DNA of 64,000 nt, from NCBI RefSeq assembly GCF_020882245.1, contig NC_083597.1:60800152-60864151 (forward strand), in the 5' to 3' direction. This stretch comes from Rhopalosiphum padi. Taxonomy: Eukaryota > Arthropoda > Insecta > Hemiptera > Aphididae. Of this stretch, positions 34,111 through 49,685 are shown in pieces; the stretch's first letter is position 1, and each line of letters begins with the position of its first letter. Made by a program: the position numbers and the translations under genes. The notes under the pieces are model-generated. The model did no database searches, was not told where the DNA came from, and saw only the letters and a program-made list of their open reading frames with translations.

Positions 34111-37100
34111 TCACTTGTAATTTGAAAGCTCAAGTTCCTTAAACAAATGACGACAATACTGACTTCCAACTGATAATGGGTAATCGCATTTTAACAATAA
34201 TTTGGAATCATTTTCTGATACAGTTTCAAAAGCTATTAAATACTCTTGATCAAAAGCACCTGAAATAACAAAATTTTAACTATGTTTATTTTAAAAATAA
34301 ATAATAATAATCACAAGGCAATACAAAATATATCTATCCAAAATAGCAGTGATAATGGACATATATTATGTAATACCATTTTTAAAATTTCTATTCAAAA
34401 AATTTGTTATTATTAATTAGATACTAACTAATATCAATGTTTTCACGACCAATCGCTGTAATTGTTAAAAATAGGATGTCCCTGTACAAAGAATGACTAT
34501 GTGTCAAGTCATTGCCTCTCAATTTATTTCTCTCGAGAGCTAGTTTTTTGAGTGGATCTGTCAGATTATTACGCCGAATATTTGCAATAATTTTTGACAT
34601 AACACTGAAACAACATTGAAAATTATTATTTTATAAAATAATTGTTAGAGATTAGTAATGGTTTAGATAAAAATCATAATTTTTACTAATGTCAAATACT
34701 CAAAATACATTATTCTGATTAATCAAAATCTCTTGGTTAGAGTATTAATTAAAAATAAAATAAAATACATATTTCTTTAAAAATATATAAAAAAAGTACT
34801 TAACAATGAAGTTATAAACATAAAATACCATTTTTAAATTCTAGAAATGTTCCACTAGATTTTCAAGAATATTGAATTTAAATTAAGGTTTGCAAATTAA
34901 ATAGTATAATACTCTACTATTAATATCCGTAAAAAAGGTTATCTGACATTAAAACATCTATTTTTTTTTCATTGTAAATCCCTACATGGAAGCCAAACTG
35001 TTTTTACAATGCTTAGCCCCCATACAGCATATAAAATAAAATAATATATACATCTTATATGTGCTCTCATGGGATTGAATACTACTTTCATCAGCGAGCG
35101 CTGGTAAGTATATGTAGGCAACAGGCAAATGAGAGCGAAGACATCAGAACATATGAATACTCAAGTTTCACTACTAATAATTTTCTATCAAATTTAAAGT
35201 ATATTATTCTAATTTTGAAATGTTTATATTAAGAATTACTCACTTCTTAGGTACTGTTTTGCGATCAGTGACCAAAGCACTTATCAAACAACTCTCCTTT
35301 GACTCTTCATCAGACCAGAATACATACATGGGAGAACCTAAATCATCATATAGTTTAGGATTGTCCCACAGAGTTGTTATCAAAATATTGGATGAATCAC
35401 ATGCTGACCAAATATCATGGAAATCAATGATATCTCTATCACCAAGTACACAATTTGCGTTTAAACATAAACCAGAAATATGTGATGGTACTGCTATTCT
35501 TTCAAATACCCAAACCTTAGAAGCAATCAAATTAAGATTAAATTATGAATGAATGACTAAATTAATTAAAATTCCTTACTAGATTCCAATATATTATTGG
35601 ATGTTCATCGGCAAACTTAGAGTGTATTAATGAGATATCACCTTCGGCCACAAGAATAGACTCTAGTTCCTTACGCAAAACAAGTGGATTTAAATAAGGA
35701 ACTGTTATTGTATCAGTTTTATATCCATTGTTTGTTAAATCTGTAAGTAAATAATTCACAAATAAGAACTATTCAATTGAAAAATACTTAATTCTTTATT
35801 AGTCAAGGAATCAACTAATTAAAATCTATAAAATACCTCTTGCATTGTGTTCTGTTAGTAAATCTATATTTTCTCGGTCATTTTTACAATTTTCATCCAT
35901 TACATTGCTATTTTTGGATCTATAGTCAATTACATCTACGGTTAAAAATGGTACTACTTCCTTGATACAAAGTCTGCATCTGTTGTAGAATGTATATAAA
36001 ACAAATATCTTTAGCATTTTAATATAAATTATAATTAATAGACAATTAGATTGTTACTTTGTATTCAAATTAGAATCATCTGGAACCCAACCAGACATAA
36101 TTTCTTCGTCAAACATTAGACATCCACAATTGTGACATTTTGAACATGTGGTCATAATAATTTCTAAAGCAACCAATTCAGGCGTATGACTAGAACGCCT
36201 ATAAAGTTTTTCTTGAAATAAACTTAATTGTGATGAATCCATTGTTGCACAACCTAATTAAATATGAATCATGTATAACATTATAATATATATTATACAA
36301 TAAGTATTTTAAATAATGATTATGGTTTTGAAGTGAAACATTTTTTTACCAGAATTCATATTTGTAGAACTACTTTTCCTGTTACCATCAGTAAAAAGAT
36401 CAATTAAATTAGAACTCCAAGAATCTAAATGTTGAGCAACACCAAGGGAAGATATTTCACTAGATATTTTACGTCTAACACTTGGTTCATTTGATTGTTG
36501 ATCATTGTCATCTCCATTCCAATTATCATCTTCCCTTTGGCATCTAAATATTTTAAAGACAATATATGTAATTAAAATAATCTAATCTAAGAACTGTGAG
36601 TATTAAATGTCATAGTTTTTACTATTGTAGAAAGTCTACTTAAAAATATAGATACATGGTTACTGTTAAATTAAAATAAAAGTTATACTAAACTGAACAT
36701 AGTCTTTTATGGGAGTATTATTTGTGGATATTGCTTCTTTGATTTCATCAAATTTTTTCACCATTGTATTCGCTGCACTTTTTAAACTAGTTAATCCGCC
36801 AATTAAAAGTTCATTAGATTTTTTCCCGGAAAAACTCGATGAACTGAAAATATAGAAACAAATAATTTTTGATTTGTAGGTACAATTTTTATTCATGAGT
36901 TAAGTAACATTTAAATGTAATATATGAAGTATATAATAATTTTAATAATATGTATATAACAAAGTTATACTTATTTTAATAAAATCATTTTATTGTTATA
37001 AATAATAATATAAAGGATATATTATTATATAATACACAACTTGATTCTGCATAGATTTTATACATAATACGGCAGTGTTACAATTTGTAACCATTCTATA

Positions 37101-40100
37101 GTTAAATTATTAATGTGAATTATGAAATATCAAATGATACTTTACCTGAGATTGGTGAATGCATTTTCAATAATGTTGGTACCCATACGGAAATCAGACT
37201 TACGAGGTAATGAAAATTTAGTTGGAGTATACTGACTGTAAATGTAAATAATAACTAAAACTACTACACAAAAACAAAAAAAAATCTACAAACTAAATAA
37301 AAATCAATCGACTGATTTCTAATTAACTAAAATACTATGATAATAAAAATAAAATGTAATTTACACAAAATGTAAACATGCTTAACATTAGTATATTAGT
37401 ATTAACTTCTGAATTTGAGTGTTATATTGTTTTGTGTCCAAAGAGATTTAAAATTAATTAATTAAATATTTTTAATCAGCATTAAAAGTTATTATTATTA
37501 AGTTATTAGTTATTTATCATTTAGTCACTTAGCTGTATAATAGTACAGTTTTAAATTAATAAAAATGTTTGGAAAAATGTTGTAATAGGCATTTAAATTA
37601 TATGCATTACACACATAATATACATTGTATAAATTGTTCTTTTTTCTAATTAGTTTATTAATATATATACAGCATATAAATTAATTGGAAAGTCAGAATC
37701 TTTAATTCGAAAAATAATGCAGTTATTGTAGTACAGTTTTTTTCAGTATAATAAATACTAAATAGTAAATATTAATAGTCTACCTTTTACAATGGTCTAA
37801 AATAAAAAAAGGTAAAAGCCACATAAAGTTTTTATTTAAAAATTTAAAAATAGTCATTTTATAGTTATTTATTTGTAATAAGGAGAACATTTTTTTTTTT
37901 TGATATTAGTTGAATTTTTAATGAACGAAAGAAACTTCTATTTTTTCAATTAATTTATATATTGTATATGTAAGTTACATCTTACAAATTAAGTTATTGT
38001 ATAACAGAAATTTTTACTTACGAAAAAGGTATTTTAAATGCTGATCCTAAAGCAGACTTGATTGGACTTTGTTGGTAATCCTGTTCGTTAGTACCATGGG
38101 CTGGCATAGTGGAAGATCTTTGTATATGTTTATCAACATTACCTACATCTTCACTATATGTAGCACTACGATGCATATTACTCCATTCACGAAATAATAC
38201 AGGTGAGCCACTACGGTCAAGCTCAATACCAGACCTTACTCTTGGAACAGTAACTGATATATTAGGAATAGGTTCTGATGGTTCTTGAAATGCCCCCAGA
38301 GGATCATTTTCAAATACTGGAGTTCGCTGGGCTGGCTCAGCAAATCGATTTGAAGTGTTTTCTTCATTTAGATTTTCTAATGAAGACTCAAAAGATTTTA
38401 GACCATCAAATACAAGCTTCTTAGATATGCCATTTTTAAAATCAGATTGATATTTAAGATCATTAAGATTTTTCAGAATTTGAGCATCATTACCAAAACT
38501 TTTTGAACTATAAAAAACATATTCAATATATACCTATTTATAAAGACAAACTAATTAGCTAACAACTTACCGTTTTAATAATTTCAGTAATTCAGATGAT
38601 TTATCATTAGATGAATTTTGAAGTGTAGGATGATAATGATGATGTCTTCTTGGTGACATTTGAAGACGAACTTCATCTGTTAGAGACCCACTACGGCCTC
38701 TGAAAAAAAATATTAAACTATTTTGCTTTTCTATTAAGCAACTGTTGGTTGAATTTTAAATATATAATTTATAAATATTTCCACATAAATTATTGTTTTA
38801 CATTTAATTTGTTGAATTAAAAATAAATTTAATTTTGAATGTATAAGGAACAAGTTAAGCATGAATACAAAAAAAATTATTTAAATATTAACATATTCTA
38901 TGAAATGAAAAAATCATTAATAGCAAACTTTTACTTTTAAATATTTACATAAAAAACCTACTTTTTATTTTAAACTAGTCTACTAAAAATAATAAATAAT
39001 TCTCAATTTTCAAACATCTACTAAAAAACTACTAGATAAAAAAAAGATTACCTGATTATTCGCACTTTATTAACTAAAACTACTGCTGATAATGGAAAAA
39101 TACTAAAAATAATATGTACGAGTAAATACCTTTTTAAATCAGATTCACTTTCAATAGATATTGAATCACTATTTTGTTTTGAACATGCTGAATTTGGTCT
39201 TGAACAAGTAGTAGTCATCAAGAGACCAGCACTACTTTCAACTAAAAAAATACAATTATTTATTAATATATTATTTTTAAATATAGTTTTGATATTGTTA
39301 AGATTATATAGATAATTGAGTTATCAAAATTGTATATTATTGTGGGTAGAACTGTAAGTTTTACTTTTTAATATGTTTTTAACAAAACCAGTATATTGAA
39401 TTAAATTAAATATTTTAGTAATTATATAAATATAATAATAAAATTCTTAGATATTTAAAATAACATTTAATTAAAAAAAATATATATTTAATACATATTA
39501 CATTATAAATGTTTTAATTATTTTAGGTTCTCAAACATATCAAACTCTCATGTACACTAAACTTTAAACTCGGACATTCCAGTTGAGAAAAATCAAGCAT
39601 GATATTACTATAGATATAATATATTATAACTTTTTAACAATTAAAATAAAGTATATTTTTGTTTAAAATTTAAATAAATTTAAAAGTTTGAGTAAAAATT
39701 AATTCCAATTTGAATTCAAGTTCATGTAAATGTAAGTTTGATCCACCATAATAAATACTTGCATTGTTGTGAACTCCAAGATTGTTCATCTTCTGTAGAT
39801 AAGGATATTTGTTTGACAATATTAGTAGGACGACTTCTCAACCCAAAGTTTGATTCTACATTGATAGATAATTTTCTAGGTGCTGAAAAAAAAATTTAAC
39901 TTTTAAGTTTAAGTAATTAATTTTGAATTAATGTAATAATTTAATTATCACATTTTTTTACATATCAAATAGAAAGCTACTTTAAAATAACATTTTAAGT
40001 AAAATATTGAATCACTAACGCATAATAACAATTATTACAATAAAATCAGAAGGTAATATTAGCCATTAATTTTTAAATATTATTTTATTATCAATAATAA

Positions 40101-43100
40101 ATTAATTTCTAAATATTCATAAAAAATTTTGTGTGATATATAATACTTAAAAATATATGGCTGTTTACTATGCGGTCTACTGGCAAATGTATTCTACAGG
40201 ACACTATAGGACGTGGTCTACCTACAGCTGGCCAGATTTTACATTTAAGATTATCTTTATAGCCTTATACTTTATGACTTTCAATAACAATACTTTGACT
40301 TTTTGTAAAAGTATGTGCTTAGAGTGCTTAGACGCTTAGTATGTCACTTATTGCATGACACAACAATTTATACGTACTCAATATGTTGGCTAGAGATTTT
40401 TATTTAATTATAAGCAGTGATGAATCAACCACAAATATTTTAATTAATAAAAATGTTTTGGCAAACAATGTAAATACCCAATATCATTAGTGTGGAAGTG
40501 ATATGAATTTGTATGTATTTAAGGAGAGAGTAAAGAAAAGAGATGCACAAATCAACAAAAAACAACACAATATTCCACATTCTTGACAACAATTAAGACA
40601 CAATTGATAAAAATTACCTATAAATACTATATTTTTATTTTTTATTTATGCATTTGCGGTATATGGTATACAAAAATAAAGATAAAAAGAAATATATTAT
40701 TCAGTATATCTTTTCTTTTTTTACTGGCACACATTGTAATATACATAAATATATTTGTACCATACATATTATATAATACATGGGTCATGTATTAATACTA
40801 TATTTTTATTTCATATTTATAGTTTGTAATATTTGAGAAAAATGTCAATAATGTGTAACTTTTACCAATGTACCCAATTCTTATAATTTCAATACTATAT
40901 TATAATTTGATGGTTTCTTAAATAATAAAAGTTCTTATCAAAATATAAAATAAAATAATTTATTTTTATACCTAAAAAAGCGACAATTTATTTTTTATGC
41001 TTATAGCAGCACAGTAGTTAAATCCAGCACTGTTTCTATGTATACTTATAAGTAAAAATAGTAATAATAATTTAAATTAGTAAATAGTAACTCACTATTT
41101 GATACTGAAGGATGTTTTTCTGTTGTAGACAAGCTTTCTAAAGAGGTATGAGAATTTTTATCCTCTTCTAAATGTCTCCGTTTTTTATTCTGCGCTCCAG
41201 CTTTCTTAAATAACGCTGCACTTAATACAACATTTCTATAATAAAACATAACAGTATAATTATATCATATATGTATGAGTAAATATAAATATAAATATTA
41301 AAATTAAATTTGCTCTATAATTATTTCTTTATTAGAATATTTCAAATTAAAAAAAATAAATACTTATTATTAGCATTAATAACATTAGAAACTTGCCTAA
41401 GTTTTTTCCATAACAATTGACTAGGTGTTCTTAAATCAGATGGCCAAGTAGATTCTAACAAAGCTCTGTTATAAAAGCCATAGGTTATAGCATTAGGATG
41501 GAGTCCACAACGTTTCATTACTAGTAATAGTTTTACAGCCAGCATGGGTTGATTGTAAATCCCACATAACTGCATCATAACCCTGTAGCAAACCTGAACA
41601 ACATAAAAAAATACAATCAAGGATTATATTAATATAAACAATTAAAATAAATTTTTTTCAATTTTATATAAATTAAAATGAGTTTTTTAGTTTTTTAAGA
41701 TTATGCAAAGTTTTCAATATCCATTAAATTATAATATTAAGAACCAAGGAACCCTAATGTACATGTCATTACAAATTCAATGATAAATTTGATCTTACAT
41801 AAGGCATTTAAATTAGGGATAGGTAGTTTAGTACATTTTTTTTTACATGAAGCTACATATGAATACTGTCAGTCAAGAGTTCTATTTTAAACTTTAAATT
41901 AATTTATATAAATATTTATTGAATTTCAAACAAATAATGAAAGTGATTGTGTAATCTTGATAAAAGTTCTCGTAAAATAAACAATAGTGAATAATTATAA
42001 ACATAAAAATGTATTTTTATAAATACATTTTGGGTTATTTTAATGCTTGCGGCTATAAATTAATTAAATTATTTCTTTATAATATTTTTAGCTCTGCATT
42101 GAACTTAAAACTAATATATTTAATTATTTTTTAAGATATTTATAAATCCATAAATGATGGATATAATTTTTTTAAACCATATTAGGGAAACATTATTTTG
42201 AATAGAAAAAAGGAATAAAAACTGAATACGCAGCTGTATTAATTTTAGTTTAAATATAATAATAATTGATCACATTTGAAAATATCCCGTTAAAAATATC
42301 AACTACGAATTTTAAATCTTCATAAATCAATTAAATTCTTAATTTTAAATCAGTTATTTCATTTTCAATCATAAAAATGTTATATTTGTTTAGAAAATAC
42401 TTATAGACAAACCTCATCAGTCAATAAATGTACACCAGTTTTTTGAAATTTATTTAATAACTCATATGCTGAACGTAGAGTAGATGTAGCACGGTCTTCT
42501 GATTGAAGTATGTGACTTGGTAAATGAATAAACCACAAACTAGAAAAAATAATGAATACATTATAATTTAGATTTAATATAAAACCATTGGCAAATACAA
42601 TTTAGATTTATTTATAAACTACTTTAAAAGATAATTGTATTTATAGAATATTCCTAAAATTAACCAAGTATAAAATTTAGTTGTATATTAAAAAAAAATA
42701 ATAATTAAATAGGGTTTGTGAATATTATGAAATGGCATACCTAGAAACATAAAATATAACAAAAAAATTATTTTTTATTAAACCTATGCTAAATAAATAT
42801 TGTAATACATTTAAGAGTAATAACAATTATTATGGGACAATATTTTAAGATCATTACCTATAGCAAGTTCCCAGTAAAAATTTAGCCCAAAGACTAGGAG
42901 ATGTAGAATATTTACGGGCCAGTTTTTGAGCTGATTTAACTTCATGTTTGGTACGCCTAGCCATTGGACTGCCAGGAATAGGTAGATGTTCATCATTTTT
43001 TATTTTCAAATAATTTTTAGATTCTTTACATTTTAATAATTCAGAATTTAGAATAAATCCGTTCTAAATAAAAAATTAAAAAGTTATTGGTAAATTAACA

Positions 43101-46100
43101 ATTGATTATAAATTAGTATATATTATTCTATCTTACTTCGTAAGTATACAGAGTATCAAATGGTAAATCATTCATTTCTGGTGGCATTATGAACACTGTT
43201 CTTTCACTTTCACCACATGTATCAAGTTCTATCAGTCTTGTATCATAGTTTTCTAAATCAATCTGGAATAAAATTTTGAGGAGCTTAGTAACTGAAAAAA
43301 TATATTATTGAATTTAATAATACTTTTTCTGAACACTCATCAAAAAATTCTAAAGCAGCATCCATATTGGATACAAATGATCGTTCTTCAATAAATCTTA
43401 TAAACATTTGAGTTTTTGTTAAAAGAGAATAAAATTTTACATTTGTCTTTTCTCTGGATTTTAAAAAACCTAAACATTAAACAGTACAATTAATTATATT
43501 TAGTAAATAATAAAAGTCCATTATTACTATACTTATACAATGCATTATGAGAGTTGATTGTCCAATAAATAACAGTATATATTTTCATAGATAAAATATT
43601 ATACCATACAATAGGGTTTATATTATAATTACCTTGCAAATCAAACAATGAACTTGTATCTGTAGCTCCAACTGTAGGTGCTTTAGTAATAGGTCTTAGA
43701 TACCATCGGTATCCTTTTAATATAGACCCCATGAAACGAAGAAAAGCTTCCTGAATCTCTAATTCTAATTCATGCTAAAAATAAACATCATAATTGTTGT
43801 AGTTAAGAAAAATTATAAGGTCAATTAAAATTTTATTTTGTACATTCAAATATTACAAATATAAATCATATTAAATTATCTATATATATACTGAATGATT
43901 ATTTTATCATTGAACATATCATAGGATATTATCAGCCTTAAATATTATATTATTTCAATATCTATTAACATTTTTATAAATGTTTTTCTTATATAATTTC
44001 CAGCCAAAATAAAACAAAATTTTTATCTTTATAAATTGTTGAAGCAGAATATGAAATTAAAAATGTATGTTGTTACTCAAAAAAGTAAAAACTTAAAATA
44101 TTATAATACAAATATAATACTTGATAAGATTAAAAATTATTTTCAAAAACATTAATAGATTTTGAAATATTGAGTGTTGTTTGATAAATGAATCATTCTG
44201 TAAATAAATACAGTTATAATTTATTACGAATAAAATCACATTACATAATATTACATACTGTTTACAGTTCTATACAAATACTTTAGATAATAATATATGA
44301 ATAATTAATAAATATATATCGCTTTAGTGTTAACTATATCTCTATGATATCTTCATGAAAATATCACTTGTAATTTGATATGAGTTTTATCTACCAACAA
44401 TATTTTATGTTCAAACATATATATATACTAAAATGTTACTTTTATTACAAATTATATTACCATGTATAATGAATATGGTAATTTTTTAAATATCATTATC
44501 TTGAATTTTTTTTGCTTACATGATTTAAGTTATTAGTCATTAGCCATTATAGTCTTATACTATTATTATTATGAATGACAAATTGACAACAAGATTTTAA
44601 AGTTTTAAGCTTCTTATTTAAAAGCATAACATTTTTTTTAAATATTTTGATATAGAAAAATTAAGTTTTTAATTTGTGTTTTTCATTAGTCACCTAGTGT
44701 TTGAAGGTTTCTGAAATCACGATTTTATTGGATTATAATTTAAGTTAAATATTTACAATTCAAAATTTGTTTAATTTAAAAATCATACAATTTTAATTAA
44801 AATTGAAAACTATTAATTTGATAAAATATTTTTACTTTTTAAACATAAAAAAAAAATTAATTACCTCATACATAAAAATAGGATAATGCTAAAATTGTAT
44901 TTTACTATTTATCATTATTTTTAGCTTTTTAGGTTGTTACTCATCAATTTACAATTTCGGAATGAGAAATTGAAAATGTTATTAAAAAAATTATAATGAT
45001 AAAAATAGTAATAGTTTTAAAATGAGTATCTTTCGTTAATAGAATCACCTTGTAAAAATAAGCATTTAAAATTTATAAATTATCAGTTTAGTGTTAATAC
45101 TTAATGACCTTGAATATGATTAAAAAAAATATTGTAAAATACTAAATAGATCAACGTATATATTTACAGAAAAATATAATGAAATACTATTAGTAAAAAG
45201 GAGGGGCAGGGTGTTATCAAAGAATAGATCACTGTTGCATAAATGGAAAAGAATTTTGTTTTTAAATAAAATTCTTATTACATTACGAACTAAAAAATAG
45301 GTGATCAATTTACTAATTATTTCAAAATATTATTTTTTACATAATTTAATGTTATTGTAGAACACCATATTTAAAATAATTATATTTTTTACAATTATCA
45401 TCTTTTAAGATTTTTACTATTTAGAATGACAATATATATTTTAATTTCATATTCCAAAACATAAAATTTATCGGAATATTTTAACACATAAATGTATACT
45501 TTTGGGCAAGAAAATAGTAATAAGCTAATAACAAATAAGTAAAAAGTTCTTAGGTTAAAATAAATGAGAAGTGGACAATTATTTTGAGGGGTATCTCTAT
45601 GCTACTTCTCTTTACAAAAAAAAAAAAATTAAATAACTTCAAAAATAATAAGTGTAGACATTTAAATGGATCTATTGTTCAACAATTTTTAGTATAATAC
45701 TTAACATTTCACAACCTCATACTTAAAATACTGACGCTAATTAATATTTATTTTTGAGCTCTGAATAAAATTAATTTAATATTCAATTAAATTGCAAAAA
45801 TAATGATATAAAATAATAAATAATATGTATTACCTCTTTTCGTTTTTTTAAAAAATCTCTATCAATATTAGTTTCTTCAATACTTTTATTAGATGTAGCT
45901 TTATAAGTTCTTTGGAGATCATCAAGTTTTTCATTGAGTTTTTCTAAAGTATTCTTTAAGGTCCTTGTCGGTTTTTTAGGAAGTAGTTTTGCTGTTAAAT
46001 GTTTTTTATCTTCACAACTTTGTACATGAAATAACAAATTTAACAAAATGTACAATATTATTAATTATAAGATTCAAAAATGATCCTTACAGTGTTATAG

Positions 46101-48849
46101 TATTAGTATCCAGATCCACACAAGTTACATCTGTGGGTGGTTCATATAAATCAAAAAACCTTGAATCAACTCCAATCAGAAATGGTAATGGAGCGTGTAA
46201 AACTTCAGCCAAACTAAGGGGACATAATGGAATATATGGACATTGCCATTTAAATGGAAATATTAGCTGAAAATTGTTAATAAAAATAATTATTTGATAA
46301 CAAAATTACATAAATAATTATAAATATTATATGATAATTTAACATTTTAATCTAATATATTTACTGTAGAAACGGCTTCTGCTACTGCGGTAAGTACATT
46401 CGGTCTTAAAGAATGAATGAGAAGTTTTTGTTCCGTTAAAGCACACAAAAGTAATAGAAGACAATTATCAGGTTGTAAATTCATAATCATTTGATGAAAA
46501 CCAGCACCACTAAAATATATCAATTGAATACTATGAATTAATTGGATTTTATTTTAATACAAGTATAACAACACAATATAAATAACAAATATAAAAATAA
46601 CTTATTTATGATATAACAAAATATATATATTTTTTTTAAACTCTAATACTAAAGTTATATCATACAGGTTTATACAAGAACTCTTTTATTTAAAACATTT
46701 AATTTTTGTAATTTTATAAACTTAACTCTACATAAAATGTAAGCTATCAAGAGTTTCTATTATTATGATCTAAATGCTTTTTTTTAACTGTAAATACAAC
46801 TGATAAAAAAAAAAAAAGTTAAATTACCTTCTAGGAATAGGCAGATCTTCTGGTTGAGTTAATATAAGCTGAGTGTCCATTGATAACTGTACAAGAATCT
46901 GTGGTCTCTCTGGAGAAGGAAATGGTACTTCATCCACCAAATGTGTTATATATCTTTCAATAGGTATAGGTATTTGTTCATCAAGAGAAGTTTTTAATAA
47001 AAACATTAAAAATTTTTGAAAAGTATCGAAAAAAGGCCAATGTGACAAAACACACACACTCTTATTAGCATGTAAACTAATTCCTTTTTTTAACTCATTT
47101 GAATCTTTTAAACCTAATAATTTTTGTTGTTCAATAGAAAGTTTTCCATTGAACTTTTCATAAAAAGTAATTGCAGCACCATAGACCTAATTATAATAAA
47201 ATTGACCAGTATAATATTAAAAATTGTACTTAATTGATTTCTTAAAGATACTATTGTAACATCTTTAAATGCATACTTTTTCTGAAGCATCGCTGACTGT
47301 TAAAACAAATGTTGAAAATATAGGTTCTGGTTGAGATGCTTCATCTGGCCATGCTTCAAGTGTGGCTCCCATTGGTAAGCAAAATAAAGCTACCGAAGGC
47401 AGAAGATGGAAGTAATTTCTATCTGTCTTAGGATATCGATCGGTAATAACTACAAAATTAGTACATTAAATAAATTCCAAAATTATTGGTGCATTTACAT
47501 AATTATATTAAGGTTTAAAAATCAATATAAAAGAAGTATTTTTACCTGGTTTATAGGTGATAGATTTGGGTTTCATGACAGACTTTTTGTAACATAAGTA
47601 GACATCTGATCCAACCATACCTTTATTGAGATTTTTGTGTATTAAACAAAATGCATGTGGCGGTGTTTCACCTCGACTGGTTATAACTACACATACATGT
47701 GATACAGCTAAAATATTACATGGTGCAGTAGGTGATGCTCTTCGATAAGTTATAAATGTACGTGATGAAGTAGAGTTATTAATATTTGCTATTTGTCCAC
47801 TAACACTTGTTTTTAAAACTTTAGCATCATGTAACACCCTTTCTTTGCCATCATACATAATACTGAAAAACATTCCACACACTTATACAAAATATAAATT
47901 TAATGACAGAAAATATTGATTCTTTTATAATTTACATTATATTTTATATTTATACCCTGGTCAATTGATAAATTTAAGCTGATAATAACAAAAGTTTAAT
48001 AATTTTGAGCAAGTTGGTAATTAATACATTAAATGATGTTCATCTGTGAAATGACATTATGCCTCACATCTGTAGTAATGAGGAATTGTTCAAAAAGTAA
48101 AGTAAATAGTTTTACGTTTTCTAGTAAGAAATATTATTTATTTATTTATGATGGTAATAAAATATTCAAACAATATTTTATATTTCAGATCTGCTAGTTG
48201 ACATTTTGATTCAAATACATGGCTAAAAAAGTAATATGAAAATTCATTAGATTGAAGCAATTAAATAACCTTCTTCTATACTTGTATTTATTTGGTATAA
48301 TGGTAGTTTGAGAGGTACGATAAATTAATAAAGATAATAAAATGTTTTTAATGATTCAACTTAAACTAAAAATACAAGGAAACAAATAAAATAACCAATT
48401 CAGAATGTTTTATATTAAAAAATATAAGAATTATAATTATAAGTGAGTTGTAATGTTGATATTAATTTCAATAAACTTATTTATATTTTTAATTACCCAA
48501 TATCAACAATAGGAGGTTTATGACGTCCACGCTGGTAACATAAAAATACTTCTGGACTCCTAAGACTTCCATGATTTAAATCTGCTACTAGACCTAAAAT
48601 TGAAATAATATTAGGTAAATTCAAACAATCAAGCTAAAAATCATACTCACCAGTAGGAGTTGTCTCTATAAGTGTAAAACCAGGGGGTACCTTTTCACCA
48701 AGTGAAGGAAACACTATAGCTAAATCGGTAATTGGCGGTAAATCAGAACATAAACTTTGCTTTAGATGGGTAGAATTAGTATCGTCTTGAGATTGTTCAT
48801 CAGTTGCTCCAACTACAACAAAATAATCGACTACCCTTCGTTCTTCCAT
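34111..48849 (-). CDS. Crag: Crag / DENN domain-containing protein 4, Rab exchange factor
   Basis: 28 coding exons on the minus strand give 1713 codons plus stop in phase. Order: 48651-48849, 48497-48593, 47546-47862, 47277-47449, 46828-47186, 46365-46509, 46091-46266, 45834-46017, 43633-43774, 43324-43469, 43137-43262, 42858-43063, 42413-42539, 41364-41593, 41096-41235, 39759-39882, 39130-39234, 38571-38699, 38022-38507, 37146-37235, 36694-36843, 36350-36543, 36058-36253, 35837-35979, 35580-35740, 35244-35515, 34429-34604, 34111-34259. The start MEERRVVDYFVVVG and the residue 1-190 region match the MABP-containing N-terminus. A tripartite DENN module spans about 205-600 (ALFCLPMGATLEAWP; LLCALTEQKLLIHS; IPLCPLSLAEVLHAPLPFLIG). 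A pentatricopeptide-like segment (LLLVMKRCGLHPNAITYGFY) is near 820-845. The C-terminus has paired CxxC motifs (CSKCHNCGC...CRLC). Family knowledge: DENND4/Crag activates Rab10 and Rab11 in polarised secretion. Junction 16/17 is the only uncertain one. Confidence 0.95.
43775..45833 (-). other. Large Crag intron with a dispersed repeat
   Basis: Two-kilobase intron between coding exons 8 and 9. The stretch 44280-44510 resembles 14260-14500 (shared 'gttaactatatctct', then 'atatcac' and 'acttgtaatttgatatgag'-like words). No exon or ORF of interest is seen in it. Confidence 0.45.
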
Positions 48850-49685
48850 TATTAATGAATTCTAAACAATAAAAATGGTGGTTATTTGTTTTAAATAATA
48901 TATTAAGATATACTAGAGTAAAATAGTACACACAAATCATGAAAAACAAAACCCAATACAGCCTTGGATGATCAAGGTGATTTTGCAATACAAAATATTT
49001 AGTTACCTACTATATAGATGATTTTATGATAGAAGTAAAAAATAATATATATGTACAATATTATATGTCAATATTAATTATTTAATAGTTTGAATCGTAA
49101 TATAGAACACGGTCCATGAGTAACTGCAGCCATTGCGGTGCAATTGATATTAATTTAAAAACATTAACACATTGTTATAACTTTCCAAGCAAAAGTAAAC
49201 AGAAGAACAGAACCCAGACATTCTGGAGTGGAGAATAACAATCTATAATATAGGTATAGTTGTATAGACTAAACGAAAATAATAATATTAGGTAGGTATA
49301 CCATAGATAACTATACGGACTTATTGTTCATTAACAATTCAATTGATAAATTTATTGGTTTTAACTTCAGTAGCAAGGTTTATGATAACAAAAAAGATAG
49401 ACACGGAATGTGTAAATAAATATAATATTTATGTGTCAACCACTGTTGGTCATAGATGGGATATTATTTTCTTCATTTCTTATCAAGGTTTGTTTATTTA
49501 CCCGATTTAGTAAATACAAATAATGATGCATTAATGCAATAACTGGCATGCAATACATGTTATTACAATTTACAATTTTATTTTAATAAAAAATTCTACA
49601 GGTTGTAAATTAATCGGATAATTCAATAATATCTCGATTTACTTGATTCCGATGTTATGCTGTGTTATTAGCAATAACAAATAGA
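48850..49685. promoter_or_regulatory. Divergent promoter region of Crag and DUSP12
   Basis: The start codons of Crag (minus) and DUSP12 (plus) face away from each other across 836 bp. A possible splice acceptor (tttag, followed by AATTCATTAAT) lies directly upstream of the Crag ATG, so a non-coding Crag exon may lie in this interval, for example in the less AT-rich part around 49100-49240. No individual motif is claimed. Confidence 0.5.

Noticed and set aside
40157..40339. 60-codon ORF in Crag intron 15
   Set aside because: No family features and no fitting splice sites or phase with neighbouring Crag exons, and it is on the opposite strand.
45989..46270. 93-codon plus-strand ORF
   Set aside because: Lies opposite Crag coding exon 7; shadow of that exon.
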